Shown here: positions 20,860 through 31,586 of the stretch, piece after piece
How positions within the stretch are numbered: the first letter of the stretch is position 1
Layout of the letters: the number at the start of each line of letters is the position of its first letter
Assembly: GCA_018105865.1 (NCBI GenBank)
Contig: CM030869.1
Location: 5,735,525 to 5,799,524, forward strand
Direction of reading: 5' to 3'
DNA length: 64,000 nucleotides
Source of the DNA: Metaphire vulgaris
Lineage: Eukaryota > Annelida > Clitellata > Crassiclitellata > Megascolecidae
The notes under the pieces: generated by a model
What the model was told of the DNA's origin: nothing
Seen by the model: only the letters and a program-made list of their open reading frames with translations
Databases searched by the model: none
Program-made: the position numbers and the translations under genes

Positions 20860-21585
20860 TAACAACACTGATGACTCGAGAGACTTATGGCATATGGTTT
20901 AAGAATTTACAAAGACGAATCAACTACTGCCTTGTACTGTAACAGTGTAGCAACTTTATGTTTGTTTAACTTTCTGTAATGCCTAATTATAATAATTACC
21001 ACGAAGCTTATCCACATGATATGCACTTCAAAGCTTAGGCAGGATGGTGTCTAATACTGTGGGAAGAAGAGATGAGAAGGGAGACGAGAAAAGAATGGAG
21101 AAAGTGAGGAAATTAGGCAGGGAAACAATTAATCGGATATCCGAATTAGGTTGGCTAATGTCTGTGTAGAGTTGCATGGCGAGGGAGTGTAAGGCGGAAA
21201 GAGGGGAAGGAGATGGAGAGGGAAAGGTGGGAACAGGGAAGGATGAGAGTGGGAAGGAGATAGAGGAATGAGAGAGGTGTAGAGAATATAGGGTGGGGAC
21301 AGAGAGGAAAAGAATGGAAAGGGGAAGGGACGGAGACTAGAGAGTATGTTTTGTGTGCGTTGTAGGGGAGAGGAGGGAAATGGAGGGAAGAGAGTGAGAA
21401 GATAAGAATGAGGAAGGGGTGGTAGTGAGGAAGGAAATGGAGGAGTGAGAGGGAATGATAGGGGAAAATAGATAACAGAGGAAAACAAGACACGCTAAGT
21501 TATAAATTTATATAGATGGAGCAACTTCCGATCATTACTAAATGCGTTACCTAGCAACGCTAATTAAAACGATTATATATTAACA
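20860..21585. repeat. Gap with 430-base purine-rich tract
   Basis: From about 21055 to 21490 the plus strand is almost entirely A and G (gggaagg, gagatgg and agagagg words). No gene. Open frames on the other strand are Pro/Ser/Leu-rich by-products of this bias. A short ttataaatttatatag at 21500-21520 recurs at 22010-22030. Confidence 0.75.
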
Positions 21586-22012
21586 ATCGTGACCCGTCTT
21601 TTGCGCGACCGACATTTCCGCGCCGACATTTGTGCGACGAAATTTGCGCGCCCACATTTGCGTGATATTTGTTGATAAAAATGGGGTTAGGGTTAGAATT
21701 AGGGTTAGTTTGGGTTATGATAAGGGCATTGGTTACTAAAGCGCGGATAACTTTTAATTTGTAGCGCAATTTTTATTTTGGAGCGCAGTCGTGTTTCGCT
21801 CGAAATGCGCTCTAATGTCGACCCGCAAATGTCTTCACGTATTTGTCGATTTGTCTTCGCGCAAATGTCGATCGCGCAAATGTCTGGGCGCAATTGTCGA
21901 ACCGGAACGCAAATGTCGGGGTACCTAAACAATAAAGACAGCGTTACGCGTTCCGGAGTGGTACGCGTTCCGGAGCGTTACGCGTTCCAGTGCGTTACGC
22001 GTGACGGATCAA
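21586..22012. repeat. Inverted short-word array with TTAGGG-like core
   Basis: The left arm repeats cgacatttgcgcg-like words (four or more), and the right arm repeats the reverse form cgcgcaaatgtcg (five or more). Between them is a ggggttagggttagaattagggttag core. A second word, gcgttacgcgttccgga, repeats four times at 21945-22005. The same architecture, with a different word, is at 23975-24735. Confidence 0.8.
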
Positions 22013-22291
22013 CATTATAAATTTATATAGCCTAGTCTACACGTAAGTTAATAGTAATCTCACTTGTTCTACGTCATCCTGGGACTTCGGAATCAGCGTG
22101 CAGTTAACACTTATATAACCCATATATTGCGATCCTTTATTCTTCTTCTTGTCGTCGCACAATATAAGCTTCATTTCGGTAGGTCTGAGGACAAAAGAGA
22201 TTATTATAACATGTGAGTGTAATATAACGTTCAGAAAACTTGCCTTCTTAGATATACGTATAGCAAAAGACTACGAATTAAGCTTACTTAT
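22013..22291. other. No recognisable gene
   Basis: Mixed AT-rich sequence without coding or repeat structure that I can identify. Confidence 0.5.
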
Positions 22292-22299
22292 GGTAGCGC

Positions 22300-22849
22300 C
22301 AGAGGCGTAGAGAGGGCATCCGGCGCCCGGGGCAAGGTGTACTGTTGCGCCCTTCCCCCCCGACAACACAACAGCCGTCAAACTGTCGATAAGCAAAAAG
22401 AGTTCATCACCTGCGTTCTCTCGGCGGCCCCTCAACTCTCTAAATGACGTAACTCGATTTTTGCATTTTTACCTCACTTCATAACAACGCGTTAACCCCC
22501 CTCTTCTCGTCTTCGAAAAATCTTGACAAGCAAAAAAGGTCATCCTCATGTTTCCCCTTGTAACTTTTCTTTTTTCCTTTAGAAATGTCCAGGCAAGCAA
22601 AAAAGGTTGCCACGTCAAAAATTAGTATTATATGACGTCACATTTTTTAAAGCCCCCATCATCACACATCGTCATAAATGTTTGACCCCCAAGTGCGTTA
22701 CGTCATTGTGGATGGCCCCTGACGGGCAAAAAAGGTCGTCACAATTGCTTCTTATTTATTTAACTAACCCCAAACCCCGATTTTGGCCCCTCTCACCTCG
22801 GCGCCCCGGGTCATATGCCCCTCCCTGTCCACCCCTCGCTACGCCTTTG
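22300..22849. mobile_element. hAT miniature (CAGAGGCGTAG ends)
   Basis: The left end is cagaggcgtagagaggg and the right end is the inverted ccctcgctacgcctttg. The 8-base duplication ggtagcgc is exact (22292-22299 and 22850-22857). The interior has the repeated phrase gacaagcaaaaaaggtc(g/a)tca and is rich in gcgcc blocks. Related copies lie at 23201 and 43560. Confidence 0.9.
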
Positions 22850-22974
22850 GGTAGCGCCGCAGATTGGGATAACATGGCAACTGCTTGCGGAGCACAGAAT
22901 TATCCAAAAATTATGTAAAATTAAGAATGCTCTCAGTTATCAGAAAGAAAAATAAGCGAAGCAAAATATCACGA

Positions 22975-23062
22975 ATTTATATAGCATTCTCGGGTAGTTC
23001 TGTAGTGCCGTAGTAGTTGCTTATTCTTAGGCGCTTAGTCTGTCTCGGAATAGCTATAGGCC
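22975..23062 (-). mobile_element. L2-like 3'-end scrap
   Basis: Matches the L2 3' module (tttatatagc...gcttattcttaggcgctta...gaatagctatagg) found antisense at 35660 and 6540. Only the last 90 bases are present. Confidence 0.65.
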
Positions 23063-23200
23063 TATATACCCTATATATAGCCAATAAATCCAACGCCCGT
23101 TTTATTGTTGATAAAACTTTAAAAATTTTAACCAATCGTTAAGAAAATCGGTAGAAATGTAGCTAATTATTAATTGATATGGTATAATATTTAGCGGAAG

Positions 23201-23446
23201 CAGTGGCGTAGCGAGGCAAAGTGCCACCCGGGGCGAGAAAAAAGTGCCGCCTCCGAAATCCGAAAATTCCTGACAAGCAAAACAACTTTATCAATTTTCC
23301 TGAATTTCCTGACAAGCAAAAAACATCAACACATCATAAAAGTAAAAATAAACAAATTAAAAAAATCTCGAAAATGCCGCCTCTTGAGCAAGTTGCGCTC
23401 GGGGCAGTTCGCCTCCACTGCCTCCTGCCCCCTCGCCACGCCACTG
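23201..23446. mobile_element. hAT miniature, second related copy
   Basis: Ends cagtggcgtagcgagg and cctcgccacgccactg. Flanks are agcggaag and agcggcag (7 of 8). The interior repeats cctgacaagcaaaa as in the 22300 element. 246 bp. Confidence 0.85.
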
Positions 23447-23620
23447 AGCGGCAGTTACCATAGAGTTAGTGGCAAATGTGCGCAAACAGAAAAGCATAGT
23501 GAGCAGATGGCAGGAAACATCTCCTACAACAGCACGTCGCGGTAGTAGACGTAGACGTCTTTCAATTTGACACCCGGCTCAATGAAGATGAAATGGGTGC
23601 AGCCCATGTTGGATGCAGTA

Positions 23621-23745
23621 ATGGATACCATTACTGATATGCTGCGAGTGCAAAATATGGGCTTCAAACAAATGCAAGGAAATCAAAAGTAATGACGACA
23701 AACGGAGACAAAATTCCCATCAGAGTGGATCATAAGATACTAGAA
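23621..23745 (+). pseudogene. RTE-like LINE fragment
   Basis: The plus frame gives YGLQTNARKSKVMTTNGDKIPIRVDHKILE, the segment after RT motif C in RTE-type LINEs (GL-N-KKSKVM). It is interrupted at 23745 by a hAT-like end. Confidence 0.6.
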
Positions 23746-23749
23746 TAAG

Positions 23750-23935
23750 CAGTGTGGTTTCGGTTAACTGTAAGTTCTGTAACTGAAATATCAGTTAGCT
23801 AAAAAATAACAGATTAGTTAACTGTAACTGTAACCATAGCTGACAAATACCATTAACTGTAACTGTAATTGCCACTGAAAAATAAATAACTTAAATAGTT
23901 AAAATGACTGAAAAACGACAAACTTAAAAAGTCAA
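23750..23935. mobile_element. hAT-like end with TAACTG words
   Basis: Starts cagtgtggtttcggttaactg, followed by many taactg/aactgtaactg words, the same theme as the AACTG tract at 594-716. The right end is not identified. Confidence 0.55.
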
Positions 23936-23974
23936 ACAGCACATAAAAAGATCTTCGATTAGACACATTGAAAC

Positions 23975-24735
23975 TCTCGGGGAACGAACATTCTCCCTGG
24001 ACATAATCCCCTACGGACATTATCCTTCTGGCACACCCGATGAAATGACACCCCCGGACATAATCCCCCTTTGTTTACTCGATTGTAGGACATTCTCCTC
24101 TGGACATAATCCCCTCGGACATTATCCCCTCGGTACACCATTTGAAATGACGGTATACGGACATTTACCCCTGGACATATTCCCCTCCGGACATTTTCTC
24201 CCGGTACACCAGATAAAGTGACATACCCGGACATATTCTCCCCTTTGTTTACTCAATGGACTTTGATGAAATCTATTGGCTATGGTATGGTATGGGTTAG
24301 GGTTAGTGTTTCGGTAGGGTTTAGGGTTAGTGTTAGGGTTAGGGTTAGAGTTAGAGTTAACCCTGACCATAATCCTGACCCTAATCCTGACCGAAATTGG
24401 CTTTAGCTTACTTTACTGCCCGTGGAGAAATGTCCGGGGGATATGTCCAGGGGTAAATTCCTACAATCGAAATGGCGCAGCCGGACATAATCCCCCTTTG
24501 TTTACTCTATGGACTTTGACTATAATCATTACCCACACCATAAAACAGACACTAAACACTAACCCTAAACGATACTGACGGCAGCCATGGCATCAGATAA
24601 CCGATAAGTTTCTTTAAAAATTAAGATTGATTACTTCTTTGCTGAGGGGAGGAATATGTCAGGGAGGGATAATGTCCAGGAGGGATAATGTCCGGGGAAT
24701 TATGTCCAGAAGAGAATGTCCGTATACCGCTTATT
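23975..24735. repeat. Inverted short-word array (GGACATAATCCCC) with telomere-like core
   Basis: The left arm has about 12 gacat(a/t)atccccc-type words. The right arm (24425-24450 and 24650-24725) has the reverse form ggggataatgtcc. The centre holds gggttagggttag-type repeats (24295-24358) followed by aaccctgacc words, and the phrase ccctttgtttactc recurs three times. No gene. Confidence 0.85.
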
Positions 24736-24741
24736 GTTATT

Positions 24742-25583
24742 GTTCATGACAATTTATATAGCGCCGTAACATAGCAAGGGCCAAAGTCAAGGGTGTTTTA
24801 CAAGGAACGTGGAAATGAGATATTAAATAAATACGTCTTTAGTTTGTTCGCAAACTCTCCAAAGGCGGTGACGGACGACACGCTGTCCGGCAAAGAATTC
24901 CAAATGGGGGGATTTCCTTGCGAGAATGATCGTTCTCCGAACTTGACAGTCTTCGATGGAGGTGGAACGTACATTTGAATTTGTCTACTGGACCGAAGGT
25001 GAAGCCGTCGATCGCTCTCCACCGGCCTTCGAACGAGCGTCGCGAGGTATTCCGATCAGAATGGATCGTGCACAACCCGGAACGTTAACGAACAGCGCTT
25101 GAACACGATACACGATTGGGACCCGTAACCAATGCAGTTTGTCCCGAAGTAGAGAGGTCACGTGGTCGCGCCAACGCACCCTACAGGTGTCGAGCTGCAT
25201 TGTTGAGGATTGACTGCTGTGTCTCGCGAGCTGACGGTCGGGAAGGCCCAGAAGTAGCCCGTTGCAGTAGTCGATCCGCGATACCACGAAGGCGCGAACC
25301 AGTTGTATGGCCGCCGCAGTCGAAATATACCGACGGACCTCTCTAATCGTTCGAAGTTGCCGGAAGCACACACGGGTCATGTTATCGACATGTCCAGCGA
25401 AGGACAGCGTTTCGTCGAAAAGTACTCCAAACAGGCGCATCTCTATCGATGGTCGAATGTCAGCTTCTTCAAGGTGAAGCTCGGTGCGAGCGATGTTTCC
25501 TCCTCGGAGTACTAAACCAGATCAACTCGGTCTTCTTAGGGTTCAGGGCCAGCCGATTGACGGCGGCCCAGCGCGCGATCTCA
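24742..25583 (-). mobile_element. L2-like LINE 3' half
   Basis: Minus strand, in order: NPKKTDLV, SVRLFGVLFDETLSF-type block (25440), VVSRIDYCNGLLLGLPDRQL, HVTSLLRDKLHWLRVPIVYRV, then VPPPSKTVKFGERSFSQGNPPIWNSLPDSVSSVTAF..LKTYLFN (25022-24798). The 3' UTR module (tatagcgcc...ggccaaagtcaagg...ttttaca) ends near 24742. Two shifts. Confidence 0.85.
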
Positions 25584-25585
25584 TG

Positions 25586-25586
<1 letters not shown>

Positions 25587-25639
<53 letters not shown>
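25587..25639. repeat. (AT)n microsatellite
   Basis: About 26 AT units at the 5' break of the L2 copy. Confidence 0.95.
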
Positions 25640-25642
<3 letters not shown>

Positions 25643-25688
25643 GAACGTTCAGTCAATGGGCTTTGACGAAATCGACTGGTGCTGAAAG

Positions 25689-25800
25689 AGAATTAGTGTC
25701 GCTACCACTATTGAAATGTTCTCTATTGAAATCCTTTTTAAATCCAAGTTGAAATCGTTCCTACTCACGGGTCTTTAATGGTTTCACCTATTCGTTCTAG
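25689..25800 (+). repeat. LINE C-terminal piece, copy 1 of a direct duplicate
   Basis: Plus frame RISVATTIEMFSIE and [13 protein letters not shown] then stop: a LINE-like C-terminus. The same 110 bases recur at 26334-26443, almost unchanged. Confidence 0.7.
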
Positions 25801-25871
25801 TCAATGACTCAATGCTCCTCATGATTTTCCTATATAGCCGGCGCTATGATGGAGAAAAGAAATTCATGCTG

Positions 25872-26069
25872 TCATCTCAACTTTAGTTCATGAAGGAACA
25901 AGGAGATGATTGATTTGCGAACGTTTGGCGTGTGCGAAGCAGTCTCACTGACAGCTGTAAAGTCATGTTTCTTGACTGTAACTGGAGCGCAAATTTGGTC
26001 ATCTTGTAGGTTAGCTGGTAGTACCAATGTAAAAATTCTGTCTGGCGCATTATTCACGACGATCTGCAC
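25872..26069 (-). pseudogene. Unrecognised conserved peptide, copy 1
   Basis: Minus frame contains FTLVLPANLQDDQICAPVTV followed by KKHDFTAVSET. The same peptide with a few changes is encoded at 33013-32920, where the DNA differs at several third positions. This suggests a coding origin, probably from a mobile element. I do not recognise the family. Confidence 0.4.
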
Positions 26070-26169
26070 TCGAAATGCTCGAAGAAGCGCCGTACAAACG
26101 AATAATTACAATGTGCTTCTGTTCCTTGACATACATTTGCTACAAATAAAAAACATGTTACGAACAGCC

Positions 26170-26333
26170 TGAACATCGGTGTGTTTGGGGTTCTTTCAGC
26201 CACTGCACATATCTACCGAGTTTCATCAAGATTGGTCAAAACTTGACAAAGTTATAGCCAGCATAAACATGGTGCGGGATTTATTGGCTCACTGTGTACA
26301 GTATAATGGTCAGTCCGGCTAGGGTCGATATTA
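26170..26333. other. No recognisable gene
   Basis: Contains tttcatcaagattggtcaaaacttgacaaagttatagc, a repeat-like sentence, but no partner copy was found in this window. Confidence 0.4.
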
Positions 26334-26443
26334 ATAGAATTAGTGTCGCTACCACTATTGAAATGTTCTCTATTGAAATCTTCTTTAAATCCAAGTTGAA
26401 ATCGTTCCTACTCACGGGTCTTTAATGGTTTCACCTATTCGTT
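26334..26443 (+). repeat. LINE C-terminal piece, copy 2 of a direct duplicate
   Basis: Repeats 25689-25800 with only a few differences (ttcttt for ctttt). It is followed by a short (AT)n run. Confidence 0.75.
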
Positions 26444-26699
26444 ATATATATATATATATTTATACCTATTCATTATTTTATGAGAAGAAATGGTCAAAGG
26501 GTAAAGTGAGGGATAAGCTGGACAACATGGTTCTCTTTGACAAAGCCACGTACGACAAACTTTACAAAGTGGAAGTGAAATAGAACAACGAGACGGAGGC
26601 TGCATGTTTTAGTCAGGGTGCGATGTGTGACCCAGAGCAGTGGGGGGATATGTCGAGCTTGGGAATGTAGTTTTTGGGGAAGTGAAGCAGTGGGAGGAT

Positions 26700-27625
26700 G
26701 TAATGGTGGGGAGATGTAGCAGTAGGGGGATGCTGTTGGACAGTCAGACTGTCAGTTGGATGGGGTCGACGTCGGCTCCTGGCCGCGTCGATTGCGATGT
26801 TCCGCAAGGCTCGGTCCTCGGACCGCTACTATTTGTCCTGTACACTGCTGACATTAGCAGGATCATTGAATCATTCGGATTTTCAATGCACGCCTACGCT
26901 GACGACGTACAGGCTTATTCATCCTGCCAGCCGTCCGACGCCGGTAATCTTCAAACTCGGGCCGAGGCCTGCATTGTGGCTGTTCGGGCCTGGACTGATC
27001 GGAACCGACTATCACTGAATCCGGCCAAGACCGAGTTCCTGTGGCTGACCACACCGCGCAGGCAGCACCTCATCCACCGTTCCGAATTCCACGTCGGCGG
27101 TGCGGTCGTCGCCCCCAGTAGACAACTGCGTCTACTTGGGGTTCTTCTCGATGAGACACTTACGTTCGGCGGACATTTGGACAACACCATCCGTTCCGGT
27201 TACCATCACCTGCGCCGGATAAGAGAGGTCCGTCGCTACTTGCCTACTTCGGCAGCGATAGACTTGGTTCGCGCACTAGTCGTCTCTCGGGTGGATTATT
27301 GTAACAGTGTGCTGTTGGACTACCGGTCGGTCAACTTAATCGATTGCAGTCGGTCCTGAATGTCTCGGCCCGCCTGGTGTTCGGTGCTAGATGGAGCGGC
27401 CATGTAACGCCATTCCTTAGAGATCGTTTGCACTGGTTGCGGGTCCCTGAGCGTGTGGAGTTCAAGCGCCACTGGCTCACGTTGTTCCGTGCGCTGAATG
27501 ACCCCCACTGTCCTGCGTATCTGTCGGAACTAATCAGCCGATCGACGACAGTACCACGTCGCTCCCTTCTCCGTTCCGGCGCCAGCAATCATCTCGTCGT
27601 CCCTCCTCTGCTCAAGACATACTAA
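26700..27625 (+). pseudogene. L2-like RT palm and thumb
   Basis: CDVPQGSVLGPLLFVLYTADIS (motif B, Gly to Asp), HAYADDVQAYSSC (motif C, intact), WTDRNRLSLNPAKTEFLWL, LRLLGVLLDETLTFGGH and VVSRVDYCNSVLLD. After a shift near 27345 the frame continues with LQSVLNVSARLVFG and HVTPFLRDRLHWLRVPERVEFK. It ends where the inverted insertion starts. Confidence 0.9.
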
Positions 27626-27975
27626 TACAAAATATTAATAATCACATACGACTCAATTTATTCTCCAAAATTTGTCTGCGGACCAATATCGCTTCAACCT
27701 CACTTTAGTCACGCTATTGTCATCTCAGCTAACTCTCCAAGTCCGTTGAATCAATCACCGCTCAAATTTTAGGGGGGGGCCGGTCCTGGGGGACCGGTCC
27801 TTTCGTCGTGGAAACCCGGCGTCGTGGAACCTGCTCCCGATGGCTGTGACAACCGAGACCTCTCCTGATCGGTTCCTACAACATCTCAAGACGCATTTTT
27901 TAATGTTTCGTTCCCTGTACAGCGCCTTTGACTTTAGTCACCTAGCTATGTTACTGCGCATAAGAAATTGTCAAG

Positions 27976-27977
<2 letters not shown>
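26750..27977 (+). mobile_element. L2-like LINE with internal templated insertion
   Basis: RT palm to 3' end, 5'-truncated. The coding part is 26750-27619. A 149-base inverted copy of neighbouring DNA interrupts it at 27620-27768, followed by a G-rich ggggggccggtcc hairpin. The C-terminal block resumes at about 27805 (TFVVETRRRGTCSR region in one frame, LKTHFLMF in another) and a TAA tail follows. Confidence 0.85.
27620..27768. repeat. 149-base inverted copy of 28271-28419
   Basis: Reading the reverse complement of 28271-28419 gives this stretch with no difference that I can see. It sits inside the L2 RT frame (after LLKT) without a LINE tail. Confidence 0.9.

Positions 27978-28053
<76 letters not shown>
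27978..28053. repeat. (TAA)n microsatellite, L2 tail
   Basis: About 25 TAA units after the L2 3' end. Confidence 0.9.
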
Positions 28054-28054
<1 letters not shown>

Positions 28055-28092
28055 GTGGGGGGAATCCCCCTTCCCCTACAAATCGGGCCCTG
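28054..28092. mobile_element. hAT terminal remnant (CTACAAATCGGGCCCTG)
   Basis: ctacaaatcgggccctg matches the right end of the complete hAT at 62639-63795 (ttacaaatcgcgccctg). Only this end, preceded by ggggggaatccccc, remains. Confidence 0.55.
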
Positions 28093-28500
28093 GTTTTAGT
28101 CAAAGAGGAAATGATTGTTGGAAAATTAAGGTTTTAAAGTTCAAATATAAAGACACAATGCAAAGGAGTGATGATTAAGACTTTATTGCTTGGCCGTGAC
28201 GTAGGCAGCGGAGGGATGATGGAATTGAGTCTCGAAGTTCTGATGCGACCTATGAAAGTGCGCGGTTGAGAATTTGAGCGGTGATTGATTCAACGGACTT
28301 GGAGAGTTAGCTGAGATGACAATAGCGTGACTAAAGTGAGGTTGAAGCGATATTGGTCCGCAGACAAATTTTGGAGAATAAATTGAGTCGTATGTGATTA
28401 TTAATATTTTGTATTAGTACGCCCGGCTATTAGCCAGTGCAATTTTTCAGAATGGGTCAAGTATGAAAAAGTTTTGGATACGTACATAGATGTTGCAAGC
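28093..28500 (-). mobile_element. L2-like LINE 3' part
   Basis: The minus strand matches L2 C-terminal and 3' sequences (the LNFKTLIFQQSFP-type end, and a block resembling the region antisense to 35840-35990). It contains the donor of the 149-base inverted copy. Confidence 0.7.
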
Positions 28501-28879
28501 GTTTTTTCCCTCTCCAACAAAAAACGCGTTGTAAAGTTTTTAAAAATGTTTGTAGGCTTTTAAATTTTTGCGTTTTTCGACGGCCTTTGCAACATGGTAT
28601 TTCCATTATTTCTAGATCATAGGTTAGACAGGCGGTGAATCGAAATTCTCAAATATTAATCAAGGCGCTACACAATTTAAATTACGTGCACTTTAGCGCC
28701 AAAACGCGGCAATATTGAAAAGTTAAAATACAAACCACGTTGAGTTAAATTCTCTTTTTGTTGTAAATTGTACGAAATTTATACGAAAAGGTGCGGTATA
28801 TTTAAAAATATTATCGGCAGTTGCTTAGAATTCCTTGGAATATGAGTTTAAACAAGTTTTGAAGGTGATACGTTTACGT
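28501..28879. other. No recognisable gene
   Basis: AT-rich. The words aaaaacgcgtt and gcgttttt recur here and again at 30150-30180. No family is assigned. Confidence 0.4.
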
Positions 28880-29560
28880 TAAACCTAAGATACCGTATCA
28901 ATGAAGACACGCGTGGCGAAGACTGTGGCTGGATGCTTCAATGCCCTCAGGCTGTTTAGAAGTCTTCATCGCTCAGTGTCAGCCACTGCACTAGGAACAC
29001 TGGTCTCCACTCTGGTGCTGACCAAATTAGATAATGGCAATGCTACCCTCGCTGGAATACGGAAAACCCATCTCAACCGTCTTCAGTCCGTTCTAAACGC
29101 TGCTGCTCGCATGATTTGCCATATTCCACCAGGTGAACATGTAACTCCATCGCTTCGTGATTTGCACTGGCTATCAGTGCCAGAAAGAATCCACTTCAAG
29201 CTCGCGTTATTAACCTACTTATGCCTGAACGGTGTCGGCCCTGCATACCTGGCGACTGAACTGGTACGAGTGGCTGACTTGGAAGGACGGCAACGCCTGA
29301 GATCTGCCCGATCCACCTCACTGGTCGTCCCGAGGACGCGCCTTCGAACTGTCGGTGATCGAGCGTTCCCTGTGGCCGCGTCGAGAGCGTGGAACTGTCT
29401 ACCTCCATATGTGCAACCGGATCCATCACTCAACACCTTCAAAGAGAAACTTAAACCTGGCTATTCCTCAGGAGCTACTCGTGATTTCTTGTGTAATTCT
29501 TGTGTGATTCTTTGTAATGTGTTCAAGAGTTCTTATAGGACGAGTTACCACAATAATCAG
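28880..29560 (+). mobile_element. L2-like LINE 3' part
   Basis: The frame at 28901 gives VAGCFNALRLFRSLHRSVS, LNRLQSVLNAAARMICHI, HVTPSLRDLHWLSVPERIHFK, RLRTVGDRAFPVAASRAWNCLPPYV and TFKEKLKPGY, which is the complete RT C-terminus in one frame. It is 5'-truncated, and the tail is a chain of different triplet repeats. Confidence 0.9.
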
Positions 29561-29562
29561 TA

Positions 29563-29604
<42 letters not shown>

Positions 29605-29611
29605 AGTAGTA

Positions 29612-29666
<55 letters not shown>

Positions 29667-29683
29667 GATGATGATGATGATGA
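29561..29683. repeat. Compound triplet tail (CGT)n(AGT)n(AAT)n(ATG)n
   Basis: About 13 CGT units, 4 AGT, about 20 AAT and then 5 ATG follow one another without spacer at the L2 3' end. Confidence 0.95.
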
Positions 29684-30222
29684 TCGCTTCGTGTCTTGAG
29701 TGACATGAGTGTCTATGACTCTATGATTTTTAGAGGAGTTTATTGATTTAGCACCAGGAAAATGTTACTATTTATTTTTAAAAAGCTATAGGGGTATTCA
29801 GTGATTAACAACAAAGTTATCAACATCCGGTTGCTCCGCCCACTGGTGGGCAGAAGCCATTGACGTCTATTAATAGACGCCAATGGCAGAAGCAGATTTC
29901 TTGCCAACCAGCATAGACCAGTGCCCATAGAGAGTGTTCTGTATACTCCTATTAACAAATTGTCACAATAATTAAATAGGCCTACATTTAGCGTTTTCTG
30001 CGTTACTAATGAGTGTTTCTCGTTGTCTTACTTTTCTTCGCTTCAAAATTAATCACGCCACCACAGTAAAAAAATCACCATGTTAATTTTTGTGTTGGCT
30101 AAAAAGTAGGCCTAAATGAAGGTTTTTCAACTTTTTTTTAGTTTTCTGTATTTCCAGAAAAACGCGTTTTTACTTGTTTAATTTTTTATACGTTTCCAAC
30201 ACCTATGGTTACGTATAGTCAT
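29684..30222. other. Gap with a hairpin
   Basis: No gene. At 29856-29887, gccattgacgtctatt is followed by its near-perfect reverse complement aatagacgccaatggc (one mismatch), forming a 16-bp stem without a loop. Confidence 0.7.
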
Positions 30223-30272
30223 TAGAGATGTACGGGTATACCCTACCCGTACCCGTAACCGCGGGTACGGGC

Positions 30273-30460
30273 AGCCCTCAGGCTGATTAGAAGTATTCGT
30301 CGCTCAGTGTCACCACTGCACTCAGACCACTGGTCTCCACTCTGGTGCTGACCAAATTAGATAATGGCAATGCTACCCTCGCTGGAATACGGAAAAACCT
30401 TCTCAACCGTCTTCAGTCCGTTCTAAACGCTGCTGCTCGCATGATTTGCCCTATTCCACC
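30273..30460 (+). repeat. 188-base internal L2 piece inside the GGGTAC array
   Basis: Matches 28943-29130 with roughly a dozen differences and the same ends (gccctcaggctg to attccacc). It has neither a LINE 3' end nor a tail, and word array flanks it on both sides. Confidence 0.9.
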
Positions 30461-31181
30461 CTACCCTAGCCGTACCCGTAACCGCAAGTACGGGTAGGGC
30501 AGGGTACACATTTTACGGGTACGGGTTGGGTACGAGTATATCGCTACGGATACGGGTACACCTGTTTTTACCCGTAAAACATGATATTTTAATTTTTAAC
30601 TACTACAGCAAATTAGCAATGCAGTAATAGAAAAAATATTACTGAGTAAATTGTATTAGTGTAACTTGTATATCGCGCTCAGTTTGTCAGACAGTTATAT
30701 AAGCCACTGCAGGCATTTTACTTACTGAAAGCATAAAGGAAATACAAATGACGTTATCTGACGTCATCAGTAAAGTAGCAAACATAATCAAACGTCAAAT
30801 CATTGTAATGGCGTCCTGCAGTGATAATGTTCCTTTGGTAAATCGTTTTGTTGTTTAACTTCAGCTATAATAATGTCTGCTCAGTGCTCATAGCTAAACT
30901 ATATCTACTAAATATTTTAAACAGGACCATCGACCATGTTCGACATTCATGTAGGCTTAGGCTAGCTGACTAGCTGTATTAGGCCTACACAATGGTTGGT
31001 AACAGAAAGAACCCGGGCCTACTATTTGCCAAGTGGATTACCCTGATTCGTAAGTTCTCGATCTGTCCTAATCCAAACATTGTGTAAACAATGTGCCTCT
31101 TTTAAGAAATTCTTGTCAACAAATGACATGTTTAAAACATGTACTTTGCTTTCAATAATGCATTAATGTTGTTGCCTCTTA

Positions 31182-31586
31182 GGGGCTGTCCATTAATTAT
31201 GTCAACAATTTTTGGCCAATTTTTGATCCCCTCCCCTTGTCAACAACTGTCAACTTTCAGTTACCCCCTATAATTACGTCAAAAACTTTTGACCCCACTT
31301 CCAAGATCAATGACTGGTCCCAATAACAAGGTTATTATTTTTGCGGTGATGACCCTTTTTCCCTGTTTTGATCATCGAGTGTCAAAATGTGGTGGTGATG
31401 ATCTTTTTTGCCATGCTTCTTTCCATTGTAATAAGTAGTATTACATGAAACTTTCTATTTTTTGATTATTTGTAAAAAGTGAAATTGTTGACGTCAACTT
31501 CTCTTGACCCCCTCCCCCTGTCAACAACTGTCAAACTGTTTCAAACCCCCTCCCCTAAATCGTTGACGTCATTAATGGATAGCCCC
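31182..31586 (+). mobile_element. GGGGCTGTCC miniature transposon, copy A
   Basis: Ends ggggctgtccattaattatgt and the inverted attaatggatagcccc. tta flanks both sides (31179-31181 and 31587-31589), which would fit a PIF/Harbinger-type 3-bp duplication. The interior repeats the words gtcaacaactgtcaa and cccctcccc. Copy B lies inverted 0.7 kb away. Confidence 0.75.

Noticed and set aside
21129..21493. Pro/Ser/Leu-rich minus-strand ORFs of 112-119 codons
   Set aside because: They are by-products of the polypurine tract, in two overlapping frames of equal length.
24295..24358. A telomere or interstitial telomere from TTAGGG-like repeats
   Set aside because: The repeats are short and degenerate, lie between inverted word arms, and the same layout occurs at 21670, so they belong to a dispersed element.
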